Positions 1 through 7,682 of a DNA stretch of 13,950 nt are shown here, one piece after another. The notes beneath the pieces were generated by a model. That model did no database searches. It was not told where the DNA came from and worked only from the letters and a program-made list of their open reading frames with translations. Both the position numbers and the translations under genes were made by a program. This DNA comes from Lentisphaerota bacterium (GTDB lineage: Bacteria; Verrucomicrobiota; Lentisphaeria; Oligosphaerales; Oligosphaeraceae). Numbering within the stretch: position 1 is the first letter of the stretch; every line of letters begins with the position of its first letter. The stretch covers positions 1-13,950 of the forward strand of contig JAAZIZ010000242.1 in NCBI GenBank assembly GCA_012800565.1. The letters are read 5' to 3'.

Positions 1-1036
1 CGCATTTGTTCTCAGCAGTGTATTTGATATCCGGGTGCAGGGCGGTGAAACCATCCATAACCGGTGAGGTGGCAGTTCCCAAATCGTAACGGTAAATATT
101 GCTGCCGCGGGCAATGAGGCTCATTATTTCACCCCCGGCAGTCGCAGCAGTGCTGATTTCAGGAATGGCTGTGGAGTTGATCTTGACTTCGCCAATAATC
201 ACTGACCCCGGCACTGAGCTGCCGCTGTTGAACTCAAAATTGGTGCTGGTAGCACCGGCGGGCAGGGGCAGGGTGATTAAATACTCCTGCCAGCCGTCAC
301 TGTCAGTGCGCCGGTTCGACAGCGCACCCTGGCGGCTGAGGAATTTTCCGTCCTGATCACGGTAGTTGACATAGGAATAAATTACCGTTTGGTAATGATG
401 TGCCACCGCCCCGGAAATCTTGTATTTGATGCGGTACTCCACTAGGCTGCCGGCCGGGCAGTACACCCACTGGGAACGGTAAGCGCATTTTTTTTCTGTA
501 TCTGATTGCAAAGCCAAGGCTTTGTTGCCGGTTGGGCCTTCGACCAGCTGAAAGTCCTTCTGGAGTTGTGCGGCCGAAATGCCCAGCGGCTGACCATCGC
601 TGTTCAACTGCCGGAAGTTGCCATTGAAGACCAGATTCTCCTCATCCTGGAGCTGTGGGGCCGGGTTTTTGCTCGGAGCCGTGCCGAACAGCAAGGTATA
701 ATCTGCAACCCGGCCGTAATCTTCTTTCCGGGCTGCACCTGGTACTGCCCAGGAAACGCGATAAATGCCTTGCTCGGGTGTAACTCGCACCGGCAAGGAT
801 TGCCCGTCTGCATCCAGAATAGCTACTGATTCAGGCAGAAAAGCTTGGCTGATGCCGGCGGTCTGTAATAACCGGGAAAAATCCGCCCGCAGACCCACGA
901 TCGCATCCCGCGATTGCTGGATGGCAGTGACCTTTGCCGTCAACAAGGCTGGTTCGGCGGCAAAAAGCGTCATGCCGCATAAGACCCACAAGGCCAGGCT
1001 CAAGGAGGAAAAAAGGTTTCGGGAGTCGGTAATCAT
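1..1036 (-). CDS. Secreted DUF4091/GH123-like protein, N-terminal part (cut by window edge)
   Basis: This frame starts at an ATG on the minus strand and stays open for 345 codons to the left edge, so the C-terminal part lies outside the window. The N-terminus (MITDSRNLFSSLSLALW, then CGMTLFAAEPA) reads as a signal peptide with cleavage near AA|EP, so export is likely. It is a clear paralogue of the complete gene at 1299-4550: shared blocks in the same order include EPALLTAKVTA, QQSRD, QWVYC, VEYRIKYKISGA, AHHY and SPVMDGF. AAAGGA sits 8 bases before the ATG as a good ribosome binding site. The visible part covers the N-terminal beta-rich region only; the catalytic-type domain seen in the paralogue would be outside the window, so function is inferred from the paralogue. 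The pair probably arose by tandem duplication. Confidence 0.88.
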   Translation of the reverse strand, partial: MITDSRNLFSSLSLALWVLCGMTLFAAEPALLTAKVTAIQQSRDAIVGLRADFSRLLQTAGISQAFLPESVAILDADGQSLPVRVTPEQGIYRVSWAVPGAARKEDYGRVADYTLLFGTAPSKNPAPQLQDEENLVFNGNFRQLNSDGQPLGISAAQLQKDFQLVEGPTGNKALALQSDTEKKCAYRSQWVYCPAGSLVEYRIKYKISGAVAHHYQTVIYSYVNYRDQDGKFLSRQGALSNRRTDSDGWQEYLITLPLPAGATSTNFEFNSGSSVPGSVIIGEVKINSTAIPEISTAATAGGEIMSLIARGSNIYRYDLGTATSPVMDGFTALHPDIKYTAENKC

Positions 1037-1102
1037 GCTGGAGTTCCTTTGGTGATAAGAGCAGTTATTGTGACAGTGAAAAATTTTCAGAATTCAGTAT
1101 AT

Positions 1103-1131
1103 AAGATACACCAGCCAGACTGGGAAAGCAA
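1103..1131 (-). promoter_or_regulatory. Candidate sigma70-type promoter for the left DUF4091 gene
   Basis: On the minus strand TTGCTT (1126-1131) is followed after 17 bases by TATCTT (1103-1108), with an overlapping TATACT just downstream. It lies about 65 bases upstream of the ATG at 1036, in the 262-base gap between the two paralogues. That gap has no obvious intrinsic terminator. The presence of this sequence suggests that the left gene can be transcribed separately from its neighbour. Read by eye only. Confidence 0.45.
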
Positions 1132-1298
1132 TTCCCGGTCAAGCCGATTTGACCACCCCAAGCACCCGCCGGCCGAAGCTGTGGCTGGACTGCTGAGCAG
1201 CTATCTCGTCATGAGACCACAGCATCGGCGCAACGGGAACTGCAGAGTGGGATCGCATCAGGAATGGTACAGCCCCATCTCCGGCGACAACACCATTA

Positions 1299-4200
1299 TT
1301 ATTTTCCCGATGCAGATTGCAAACTCAGGATCAGCTGCGCCATCATCCAGCGCACCCGGTCCAGGTTGTCAGTATTGCGGAATTCGCCGCCGACCGCCGC
1401 GCCAGCAGCGCGGGGATCAATCTCAAAGCCGAGGAGTTCGCGTACGTCCACTGGGACTCGTTCCGTCAAAAATGCCACATAGTCCCGGGCCTGGCGCAAT
1501 GCCTCGGACAATTTATCCTGGCGGCCGGCGGCGAGGCGTTTTTCCGCTTCCTGGATTGCTTTCTCCAGCGTTACTATGTAGCGGTGGTCATAGATTGCCT
1601 CCCGCACAGCCAAGGCATCAAGAGATGGAACAATGCCTTCAGGAGAGTTGAAACTGAGCGAATATTGGGTGCAACCTGTCAGCACTCCGTCGTCCCATTG
1701 TTCCCCGCCGCCACCGCTGCCGCAGCGGTAATGCCACTGATAACGCCCGCCGGCCTTGACCCGCCAGGGATACAATCCCAAGGTCAGACGCTCAGAACCG
1801 CAGTTGTACAGCCAGAGCTTGGAATCGTGTTTGTGAATCATCTGGATGGTCTCATCAGTGATCGGAAAAGCGATGTTCGGCATTGAGATATCCAGAGCCG
1901 GGACCATGATGTGTTCCCAGGGACCGTTCATGGAGGCGATGCTGGTGGCACCCGGAATCTCCCGCACCAGCTGAGCCAGCTTCAGGCCTTCCTGGGCACC
2001 GGTCTCACGGTAGTTGCTGCGTTCATCAGTGGTGTACCAGAGAATCTCAGGCCAGTTGCGCTCTTTCTGAATGCGCATCCCCTCCCGGATCAGGCTCTGG
2101 AAAGCTTTGCTCCAGGCTGGTGAGAATTGCTCTTGCAAGGCGGGGTTTTTTCTGTCCAGCGCGGCGATGATGCTGCCGCAGCCGATGGATTGGAAACCAT
2201 AGAAAGGCATGGCCTGCATGCCTTCACTGGCGTAAATGTCCATCCACCACAGGAAGCGGTTATGCTCGGAGAATTTTATTTCTCCATCTACAATTTTCAG
2301 GTCTGCACGCATGTCATCGCTGAAAGAGATGCTGTTCAAGCCCAGTGATTTCATAAAGCGCATCTCACGGCGCTCATTCTCTTCAATCAGCTTCAGCACC
2401 TCCGGGTCGCGGTTGTAGCGCGGCCCGACCAGGTTGGCAGCCCAGAAAGTGGAATACCAGGGCTCGCTGGGAAAATAATAGTATCCTTGCAGGATGGGCA
2501 GAGGCTCCAGCTTAAGCGGCAGGACATGCAACTCCAGGGGGATTTTAGCTAAAGTCTTGCCAGTCTCAGCGGCGACTACGGCGACTTCACCGCAGTATTT
2601 GCCGGCTTTGCAGTCAGAGGGCACTGACACCTGGATGAACCAGCTCCAGGCGGTGTTCTGGGTGACCGGAATGATTTCCCGCAAGTCAAGCAGAAAAGGC
2701 GCAACCTGGAAGCTGCCCGCACCCTTCCAGCGATGCAGATAGCGCACTACCCGGACTTCCACCGCAGTCGCTGGAATGCTCCTGAACCCGGAACGCAGTT
2801 TCCCGACCCGAATGCTGGTCGGCCCTAAATCACGCAACGGATAAAGCGAAAAATTAAACGTCGCGTTCTCGCCTGCCGGGGCAAAACTGCTGAGTTTGCT
2901 GAAATGGTCATTTTCTTGCGGCCGGCTGCTGGGGAAAATGCGCTCATTGGCACTGCGGCGGAACAGCATGAAGCCGCGCTTCTGCTCACTCGCCGAGGGT
3001 GGAGTACAGGTCTCCACTGGTCCAGGCAGGATGTTTATCACGGCATCGCGCTTGCGGCGCTCCTGCAAATACGACAATTCCCGGGCCACCGCCTCTTCCT
3101 GATCAGCCGGGTAGAGGATAAGTGCATTGATCGGCATGTTCTGCCAGGCAATGTTCAGCTGCCGCTCGGTGACCTCTACCGGAAAATTGTATTCCTGGAA
3201 ACGCGGGGTCACAAAAGTGTCATAATAATCCATGCCGGGAAGCCAGAAATGCTTGGCGTTGCCGAGGTATTGATTGCGGAAGAAGTCAGCTGGCTTGGTG
3301 TCATCCTGGTATACTACCTGGCCATTGAGCGTCAAAGATTTATTAAAATAGAACGTCGCCACTGTGCTGCTGGTCTGGGAATCACCGCTGAGAACCCAGA
3401 GCCGGTACTGGCCGTTGGGCAGATCAATGCGCAGAACCGCATGCTCAGCAGCAATATAATCCTGCCCGAGAGGATCATGACGCCCCTTGTCACGCACATA
3501 GCTTCGGAACAGCTTGGTAAAACCGAATTTTTGCTCCGGGTGGTATTTATCTCCTGGAGACAGGCGCACAAATCCATCCATTACCGGCGAGGCATCAGGC
3601 CCCAGATCATAACGGCGAATTTCTGCGCTGCGGGCCAGCAGGCTCTTGACCTCACCACCAGCAGTGGCCGCCTGAGTGATTTCCGGCACTTCCGGGCAGG
3701 TGATACTGACTGAACCGATGATGACAGACCCAGGCACCGCACTGCCGCTGTTGATTTCAATGTTCGTGCTGTATGCTTCTGCCGGCACCGGCAGACTTAA
3801 AAAATATTCCTGAAAACCTTCGCTGTCACTGCTCAGCGTTGACAAGGCACCGGCACGGGTGAGGTATTTGCCGGCACGGTCACGGTAATTGATGAAAGAA
3901 TAAATTACCCGGTTGTAATGATGCGCCTTGGCACCGGAAATCTTATACTTGATTCGGTACTCAACCAGACTTTTCGGGGAGCAGTACACCCACTGTGAGT
4001 TGAACGAACGGCTTTTCTCCTGATTGGAGAGCAGAGCAATGCCCTTGCCGTCACCAATGCCGGGCACGACCTGGTAGCTGTCCGGAAAGAAATTAGCGGG
4101 GACGCCAAGAGGTATTCCTGCTTGGTCCAGACGCCGGAAATCACCATTGTCAATCAGATTATCTTCTGCCTGCAAAGGCGGGGATTTGCTCTGGCCACCG

Positions 4201-4550
4201 CCAAACAGAACCGTGAATTCCTGGCTGGTGCCGTAGTCTTTCGCCTGCACCGCCGCTGGAACTGCCCAGAAAACCCGGAAGATGTTCTGTTCCGGTACTA
4301 CCCGTACAGGCAGATATTCACCCTCAGAGGAGAGGACGGCTACTGATGCGGGGACAAAAGCCTGATCCACCCCGGCATTCTGCAGCAGCCTGACAAAATC
4401 GGCCCGGAAGCTGGCAACCGAATCCCGCGATTGCTGCAGGGCAGTGACTTTTGCCGTCAGCAAGGCCGGCTCCTGGGCCGGCACTTGAGCAGAACCTATT
4501 ACTGCCAGGATAAGGACATAAACCCAATAACTGCTGCGCCAATTTGACAT
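1299..4550 (-). CDS. Secreted DUF4091/GH123-like glycoside hydrolase family protein
   Basis: A complete 1083-residue protein. Residues 1-26 form a signal peptide (hydrophobic VYVLILAVIGSA, cleavage near VPA|Q), so it is probably exported. Residues 27-670 are beta-rich and lack a motif I recognise; this half is shared with the truncated paralogue at 1-1036. From about residue 690 to 970 the sequence matches DUF4091 / GH123 catalytic-type domains: an aromatic YYYFPSEPW start, ILWYTTDERSN with adjacent D842-E843, and a C-terminal YPWRVKAGGRYQWHYR block. GH123 N-acetyl-galactosaminidases use an adjacent Asp-Glu pair, so D842/E843 are the candidate catalytic residues (inference). The tail after 980 is alpha-helical and charged. 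The start is supported by GGGGAG 8 bases upstream. Substrate unknown; most DUF4091 proteins are uncharacterised. Confidence 0.85.
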   Translation of the reverse strand: MSNWRSSYWVYVLILAVIGSAQVPAQEPALLTAKVTALQQSRDSVASFRADFVRLLQNAGVDQAFVPASVAVLSSEGEYLPVRVVPEQNIFRVFWAVPAAVQAKDYGTSQEFTVLFGGGQSKSPPLQAEDNLIDNGDFRRLDQAGIPLGVPANFFPDSYQVVPGIGDGKGIALLSNQEKSRSFNSQWVYCSPKSLVEYRIKYKISGAKAHHYNRVIYSFINYRDRAGKYLTRAGALSTLSSDSEGFQEYFLSLPVPAEAYSTNIEINSGSAVPGSVIIGSVSITCPEVPEITQAATAGGEVKSLLARSAEIRRYDLGPDASPVMDGFVRLSPGDKYHPEQKFGFTKLFRSYVRDKGRHDPLGQDYIAAEHAVLRIDLPNGQYRLWVLSGDSQTSSTVATFYFNKSLTLNGQVVYQDDTKPADFFRNQYLGNAKHFWLPGMDYYDTFVTPRFQEYNFPVEVTERQLNIAWQNMPINALILYPADQEEAVARELSYLQERRKRDAVINILPGPVETCTPPSASEQKRGFMLFRRSANERIFPSSRPQENDHFSKLSSFAPAGENATFNFSLYPLRDLGPTSIRVGKLRSGFRSIPATAVEVRVVRYLHRWKGAGSFQVAPFLLDLREIIPVTQNTAWSWFIQVSVPSDCKAGKYCGEVAVVAAETGKTLAKIPLELHVLPLKLEPLPILQGYYYFPSEPWYSTFWAANLVGPRYNRDPEVLKLIEENERREMRFMKSLGLNSISFSDDMRADLKIVDGEIKFSEHNRFLWWMDIYASEGMQAMPFYGFQSIGCGSIIAALDRKNPALQEQFSPAWSKAFQSLIREGMRIQKERNWPEILWYTTDERSNYRETGAQEGLKLAQLVREIPGATSIASMNGPWEHIMVPALDISMPNIAFPITDETIQMIHKHDSKLWLYNCGSERLTLGLYPWRVKAGGRYQWHYRCGSGGGGEQWDDGVLTGCTQYSLSFNSPEGIVPSLDALAVREAIYDHRYIVTLEKAIQEAEKRLAAGRQDKLSEALRQARDYVAFLTERVPVDVRELLGFEIDPRAAGAAVGGEFRNTDNLDRVRWMMAQLILSLQSASGK

Positions 4551-4703
4551 AATCAGGTCTCCCCTTTGAGGTTACAGTACAAGAACTGAAACGATTGCGG
4601 ATGGCTGGCCTGCAAAGAAGTATGCCTGGCTAAATTGCTACTGACGCCAATATGCGCAGGCAGACTTGCATCGGTACCGTGAACATGAAAACGAATCAAC
4701 CTT

Positions 4704-4732
4704 AATATACATGCCAAGCGAGGAATTTGCAG
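4704..4732 (-). promoter_or_regulatory. Weak candidate promoter for the complete DUF4091 gene
   Basis: On the minus strand CTGCAA (4727-4732) is separated by 17 bases from TATATT (4704-4709), about 150 bases upstream of the ATG at 4550. The -10 is good and the -35 poor. It lies in the divergent region shared with the tRNA-Tyr promoter, whose elements begin only 18 bases away. That would leave a leader of about 145 bases. Confidence 0.28.
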
Positions 4733-4749
4733 AAAAATTAAGAATCGAA

Positions 4750-4777
4750 TTGCAAAAAATAAAAGTCGGGTTATGTT
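4750..4777 (+). promoter_or_regulatory. Candidate promoter of tRNA-Tyr
   Basis: TTGCAA (4750-4755) is followed after 16 bases by TATGTT (4772-4777). A start near 4784 would give a precursor with a 5' leader of about 37 bases before the mature tRNA at 4821. The surrounding AT-rich stretch (AAAAAATAAAA) fits a strong tRNA promoter. The call rests on sequence match and position only. Confidence 0.42.
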
Positions 4778-4820
4778 ATTGTCGCTGACCCGGAATGTAG
4801 GGTTCTTCGTTAATACAAGT

Positions 4821-4905
4821 GGTAGGATACCCAAGTGGCCAACGGGGGCAGACTGTAAATCTGCTAGCTATGCTTTCCATGGTTCGAATCCATGTCCTAC
4901 CACCA
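4821..4905 (+). tRNA. tRNA-Tyr (anticodon GUA), CCA encoded
   Basis: The sequence folds as a long-variable-arm tRNA. The acceptor stem is GGTAGGA (4821-4827) with TCCTACC (4895-4901), then discriminator A4902 and genomically encoded CCA (4903-4905). The anticodon stem is GCAGA/TCTGC (4848-4852 and 4860-4864) and the loop carries GTA at 4855-4857, which reads UAC/UAU tyrosine codons. The T arm is CATGG-TTCGAAT-CCATG (4878-4894). The extra arm between the anticodon and T stems fits a class II bacterial tRNA-Tyr. All stems pair perfectly by eye. The gene stands alone, with its own promoter-like sequence and terminator. Confidence 0.97.
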
Positions 4906-4913
4906 TACTTTAT

Positions 4914-4949
4914 AAGCCCGAGTGACGGTATGGCCGGCTCGGGCTTTTT
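4914..4949 (+). terminator. Intrinsic terminator after tRNA-Tyr
   Basis: AAGCCCGAG (4914-4922) pairs perfectly with CTCGGGCTT (4938-4946) over a 15-base loop, and the stem runs into TTTTT (4945-4949). It begins 8 bases after the tRNA CCA end, so it ends the tRNA transcript. The DNA from 4950 to 5077 shows nothing firm beyond a short direct repeat, TGCCCGGGA followed by TGCCCGGGA. Confidence 0.85.
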
Positions 4950-5077
4950 CTTTCTGCAGGGTAGATAAATCCAGCATATCCGCTCTGGCAGGCAGCAGTG
5001 CCCGGGATGCCCGGGATGAGATGAATTGATCTGCAAAGTATGAAAGCGCTCCACATCGGGCCGGAAGAGAGAAGCTG

Positions 5078-5896
5078 ATGCAAGAACAGTTCCTGTTAAA
5101 CTTTAAAAAAGATGGTGCAGGGCAAAAACAACGGCCCAAGTCCTTTAATTTGCGCTTGGCTGTTCTGAAATGGCTGCACTGTACCGCCAAACCCGATGCC
5201 TGGGCCGTGGATGTGCCCCTGAAGGCCGCGACTCTGAAAGCTGATGTGGTGGCCTGCTGGCAGTCCGTGCGCCGGCATAGAAAACTGGGTATGAATCTGG
5301 TTGTTCCCCGACGCACGGTGGTGGTGCTCTGCGCCGAAAACCGTAAGGCCTGCTGGCCGGAATGCTCGCAGCCCGAGGATATCCTCGCAGAGCTGGGCGA
5401 ATTGCGGGAGAAAATGCGTCAGGCTGAGCAGTCCATCCGCAACTGTGAGCCGCATCTGCGCGAGGAAAATGTGCTCTTCGAAGAATTCGCGTTTTGGGAT
5501 TATGCCAAATCCACCAATGCGGAATATCAGCAAATGCGCCGCCGGCTGCGGAATCTGGAGGAGAGTCTTTACCGTGGCAGCCGCCTGCACAAAATTGCCC
5601 GTACCCGAGTGGCTGACGAACTGTATCTGGCTGTGCCGGACGGGGAGATCGCCGCAGACGAAGTGATTTCCGGCTGGGGCTTGTTGGCCGTGCACAAAAA
5701 CCTTGAAATCAGCGTAAAACGTGAGGCCACTGTGCACGAGTGTCTGCCGGAAGCACGCATGCACCTGATCCAGAATATGCTGGTTGCGTCTAAAAATACC
5801 ATCTCCGTGGCCCAGGGACTGCGGCTCACGTCCCGGGGCTGGTGTTATGTCCAGCCCGGCCGCAGTCGTAAAGTCCGCCGCCAGCCAGAGCTCTGA
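5078..5896 (+). CDS. Hypothetical protein, possible MmcB-like (PD-(D/E)XK-fold) with degenerate active site
   Basis: A 272-residue protein without signal peptide or membrane segment. I do not recognise it with certainty. The order WAVDVP..LKADVVACW (42-61), then VVVLCAENRKACWPE (81-95), then ELYLAVPDGEI..GWGLLAV (181-205) resembles MmcB/restriction-endonuclease-fold proteins. In those, an Asp strand is followed by an ExKxSRxDF strand and later a 'LYFAVP...GL' strand. Here the ExK position reads C85-A86-E87, so the classical metal and lysine residues appear lost. Residues 96-175 form a charged, probably helical insertion (ILAELGELREKMRQAEQ, MRRRLRNLEESL). The C-terminus is basic (GRSRKVRR), consistent with nucleic-acid binding. 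GGAAGAG 8 bases upstream supports the ATG. It stands 83 bases before the YhcH gene on the same strand. The gene itself is sure; the function is inference. Confidence 0.8.
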   Translation: MQEQFLLNFKKDGAGQKQRPKSFNLRLAVLKWLHCTAKPDAWAVDVPLKAATLKADVVACWQSVRRHRKLGMNLVVPRRTVVVLCAENRKACWPECSQPEDILAELGELREKMRQAEQSIRNCEPHLREENVLFEEFAFWDYAKSTNAEYQQMRRRLRNLEESLYRGSRLHKIARTRVADELYLAVPDGEIAADEVISGWGLLAVHKNLEISVKREATVHECLPEARMHLIQNMLVASKNTISVAQGLRLTSRGWCYVQPGRSRKVRRQPEL

Positions 5897-5914
5897 GCTG
5901 CGTTTCGGCTTTTT
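5896..5914 (+). terminator. Weak candidate terminator after the hypothetical protein gene
   Basis: AGCTG (5896-5900) can pair with CGGCT (5906-5910, one G-U pair) over a CGTTT loop. The stem runs directly into TTTTATT. It begins on the last base of the stop codon. Five base pairs is short, so it may only reduce read-through into the YhcH gene. Confidence 0.3.
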
Positions 5915-5979
5915 ATTATGCCCACAGTCAGCGTACCTGCTTTGTCAGCGCTTAATCAGGAACATCTTGGAGCAACTCT

Positions 5980-6426
5980 ATGATTATCGACACAATGGAA
6001 AATCTGCCCCAGTACGCAGGCATCAGCCCCCTGTTTACCAAGGCTCTGCAGTATCTCTCCGGCCAGGATTTGCGCCAGCTGCCTCTGGGCCGGCAGTCGA
6101 TTCAAGGCGACGATATCTATATGACGGTGATGGAGGTGGAAGCGCATCCGCAGGAAGGGGCAAAACTGGAATATCACCGCCGGTATATTGATCTGCAGAT
6201 GGTCTTGTCAGGCCAGGAAATCATGGGCTGGACTGCAACGGCAGACTTGCCCGCAGACACGCCCTTTGATACTGAAAAAGACTACGCTTTGCTGACTGCA
6301 CCAGTAAGCGCCTGGTTCCCTGTCGCACCGGGACGCTTCGCCATCTTTTTCCCCGGCGATGCCCACGCACCTTGCTGCGGGCAGGGAAAGATTCGCAAAG
6401 CAGTGATGAAAATACGCTGCCAATAA
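5980..6426 (+). CDS. YhcH/YjgK/YiaL (DUF386, NanQ-like) family protein
   Basis: A 148-residue cytoplasmic cupin-type protein of the usual length for the DUF386 family. Conserved blocks are present in order: VMEVEAHPQEG (50-60), LEYHRRYIDLQMVLSGQE (63-80), FDTEKDYALL (96-105), and GRFAIFFPGDAHAP (118-131) followed by KAVMKI. E64, H66, D71 and H129 are the residues expected at the metal/sugar pocket. Family members include E. coli YhcH/NanQ (sialic acid anomerase) and the EbgC beta-galactosidase subunit, so the likely role is processing or mutarotation of an imported sugar; the sugar is not visible from sequence. GGAG 7 bases upstream supports the start. It converges on the glycerate kinase gene with only 27 bases between the stops and no clear terminator there. 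Confidence 0.92.
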   Translation: MIIDTMENLPQYAGISPLFTKALQYLSGQDLRQLPLGRQSIQGDDIYMTVMEVEAHPQEGAKLEYHRRYIDLQMVLSGQEIMGWTATADLPADTPFDTEKDYALLTAPVSAWFPVAPGRFAIFFPGDAHAPCCGQGKIRKAVMKIRCQ

Positions 6427-6453
6427 CCGCAGACCCCAAGGGTTGCGCCTGGC

Positions 6454-7587
6454 TCAGACCTGGCGGGGCACCAGCAGCGAAGCCACAGCCAAAGCACGGT
6501 CATAGAGGTTTTCCCGTGCCCGCGACAGTGCCGCCTCCAGTGAACCGGTCTCCGACAAGCTGGAAAATACGGCTGTGAATTTTTGCCGCAGCAGCGCTTG
6601 CGGCCCCTTGACCGCACCCGATAATAAAATGCATGGCACGCCTTGCGCGGCAGCCAGCTCGGCTACTATTGCCGGCAGTTTACCATAACAGGTCTGCTCA
6701 TCTGTGCATCCTTCTCCGGTGATGATCCAGTCCGCCTGCTGCAGATGTCCAGGCAGTCCCACCAGCTCGGCAATCAGTCTGGCTCCGGAACACATCTGCC
6801 CGCCCAGGAATGCCCGCAGGGCGAACCCGACTCCACCGGCCGCGCCATCACCAGGCTGATCAGACGTATCCGCCAGCCCGGCTGCAGATACTTTTTCACT
6901 CCACCGCTGCAAACCCTTTTCCAGGCTGCAGACCATCTCCGGACTGGCACCTTTCTGCGGTCCGAATACTGCTGCCGCACCTGTCGCGCCCAGCAGGGGA
7001 TTGGTCACATCGCAGGCGACTTTGATGCTTATTCCCCGGCAGAGCGCCGGCAATTCTCCTGCCGCAATGCTGGCCAAATGCTCCAGCATCCCCCCGCCGG
7101 GCGGCAAGTCCTGCCCTGAGGCATCCAGCAACTTGGCTCCCAGCGCCTGTACCAGGCCGGCACCACCGTCCACAGTCGCGCTGCCGCCAATGCCTATGAT
7201 TATATCCTTGGCTCCGGCCGCTATCGCCGCCCGAATCAGCTCACCGCTGCCATAAGTGCTGGTGAGCAACGGATTGCGTTCTGCTGCAGAGAGGAGTTCC
7301 AGGCCGCTGGCACTGGCCATTTCCAGTACCGCCTGGCAGCTTTCCGGGAAAAATGCATATTGTGCGCTGATGGGGCGTCCCAGAGGATCATGCACCGTGG
7401 CTTCGCGCAGTTCTCCTGGCCGAGCCGCCAGCACCGCAACCACCGTTCCCTCGCCGCCATCGGCCAGCGGGACACAGCAAAATTCCGCCCCGGGGAGTTT
7501 TTCCTGAAAGGCGCGCAACAGGATCTCGCAGACCTCGGGGCTGCGGATGCTGCCCTTGAATGAATCTGGAGCAAAGATTATTTTCAT
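6454..7587 (-). CDS. glxK: Glycerate 2-kinase (GarK/GlxK family)
   Basis: A 377-residue protein of normal family length. The family phosphorylates D-glycerate with ATP to 2-phosphoglycerate, feeding glycolysis. Signatures in order: APDSFKGS (6-13), PLADGGEGT (40-48), GIGGSATVDGGAG (132-144), CDVTNPLLGATGAA (192-205), GPQKGA (209-214) and DWIITGEGCTDEQTCYGK near the C-terminus. The last motif usually reads GEGRxDxQT; here the Arg position is Cys294, an unusual change. The start is set by the canonical MKIIFAPDSFKGS, although no Shine-Dalgarno sequence precedes it. It lies 95 bases downstream of pyrD on the same strand and may be co-transcribed. The symbol reflects the family; garK would be equally apt. 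Confidence 0.93.
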   Translation of the reverse strand: MKIIFAPDSFKGSIRSPEVCEILLRAFQEKLPGAEFCCVPLADGGEGTVVAVLAARPGELREATVHDPLGRPISAQYAFFPESCQAVLEMASASGLELLSAAERNPLLTSTYGSGELIRAAIAAGAKDIIIGIGGSATVDGGAGLVQALGAKLLDASGQDLPPGGGMLEHLASIAAGELPALCRGISIKVACDVTNPLLGATGAAAVFGPQKGASPEMVCSLEKGLQRWSEKVSAAGLADTSDQPGDGAAGGVGFALRAFLGGQMCSGARLIAELVGLPGHLQQADWIITGEGCTDEQTCYGKLPAIVAELAAAQGVPCILLSGAVKGPQALLRQKFTAVFSSLSETGSLEAALSRARENLYDRALAVASLLVPRQV

Positions 7588-7682
7588 CGTCAGGTCATCG
7601 CGGTTGCACAGCTGTACCTGCCATAGACCAAACCTGGCAAGCTTTGCTGTCTGGACTCTCCGGATAAGCAGTTGCCGACCTC

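Noticed and set aside
2904..3713. 269-codon plus-strand open frame
   Set aside because: Antisense to the DUF4091 gene, with low-complexity composition and no motifs; a shadow frame.
4821..4905. tRNA-Tyr as an integration site of a mobile island
   Set aside because: No second copy of the tRNA 3' end and no integrase gene were seen in the window.
6427..6453. Shared bidirectional terminator between the convergent YhcH and glycerate kinase genes
   Set aside because: The 27-base gap has no stem with a T run on either strand.
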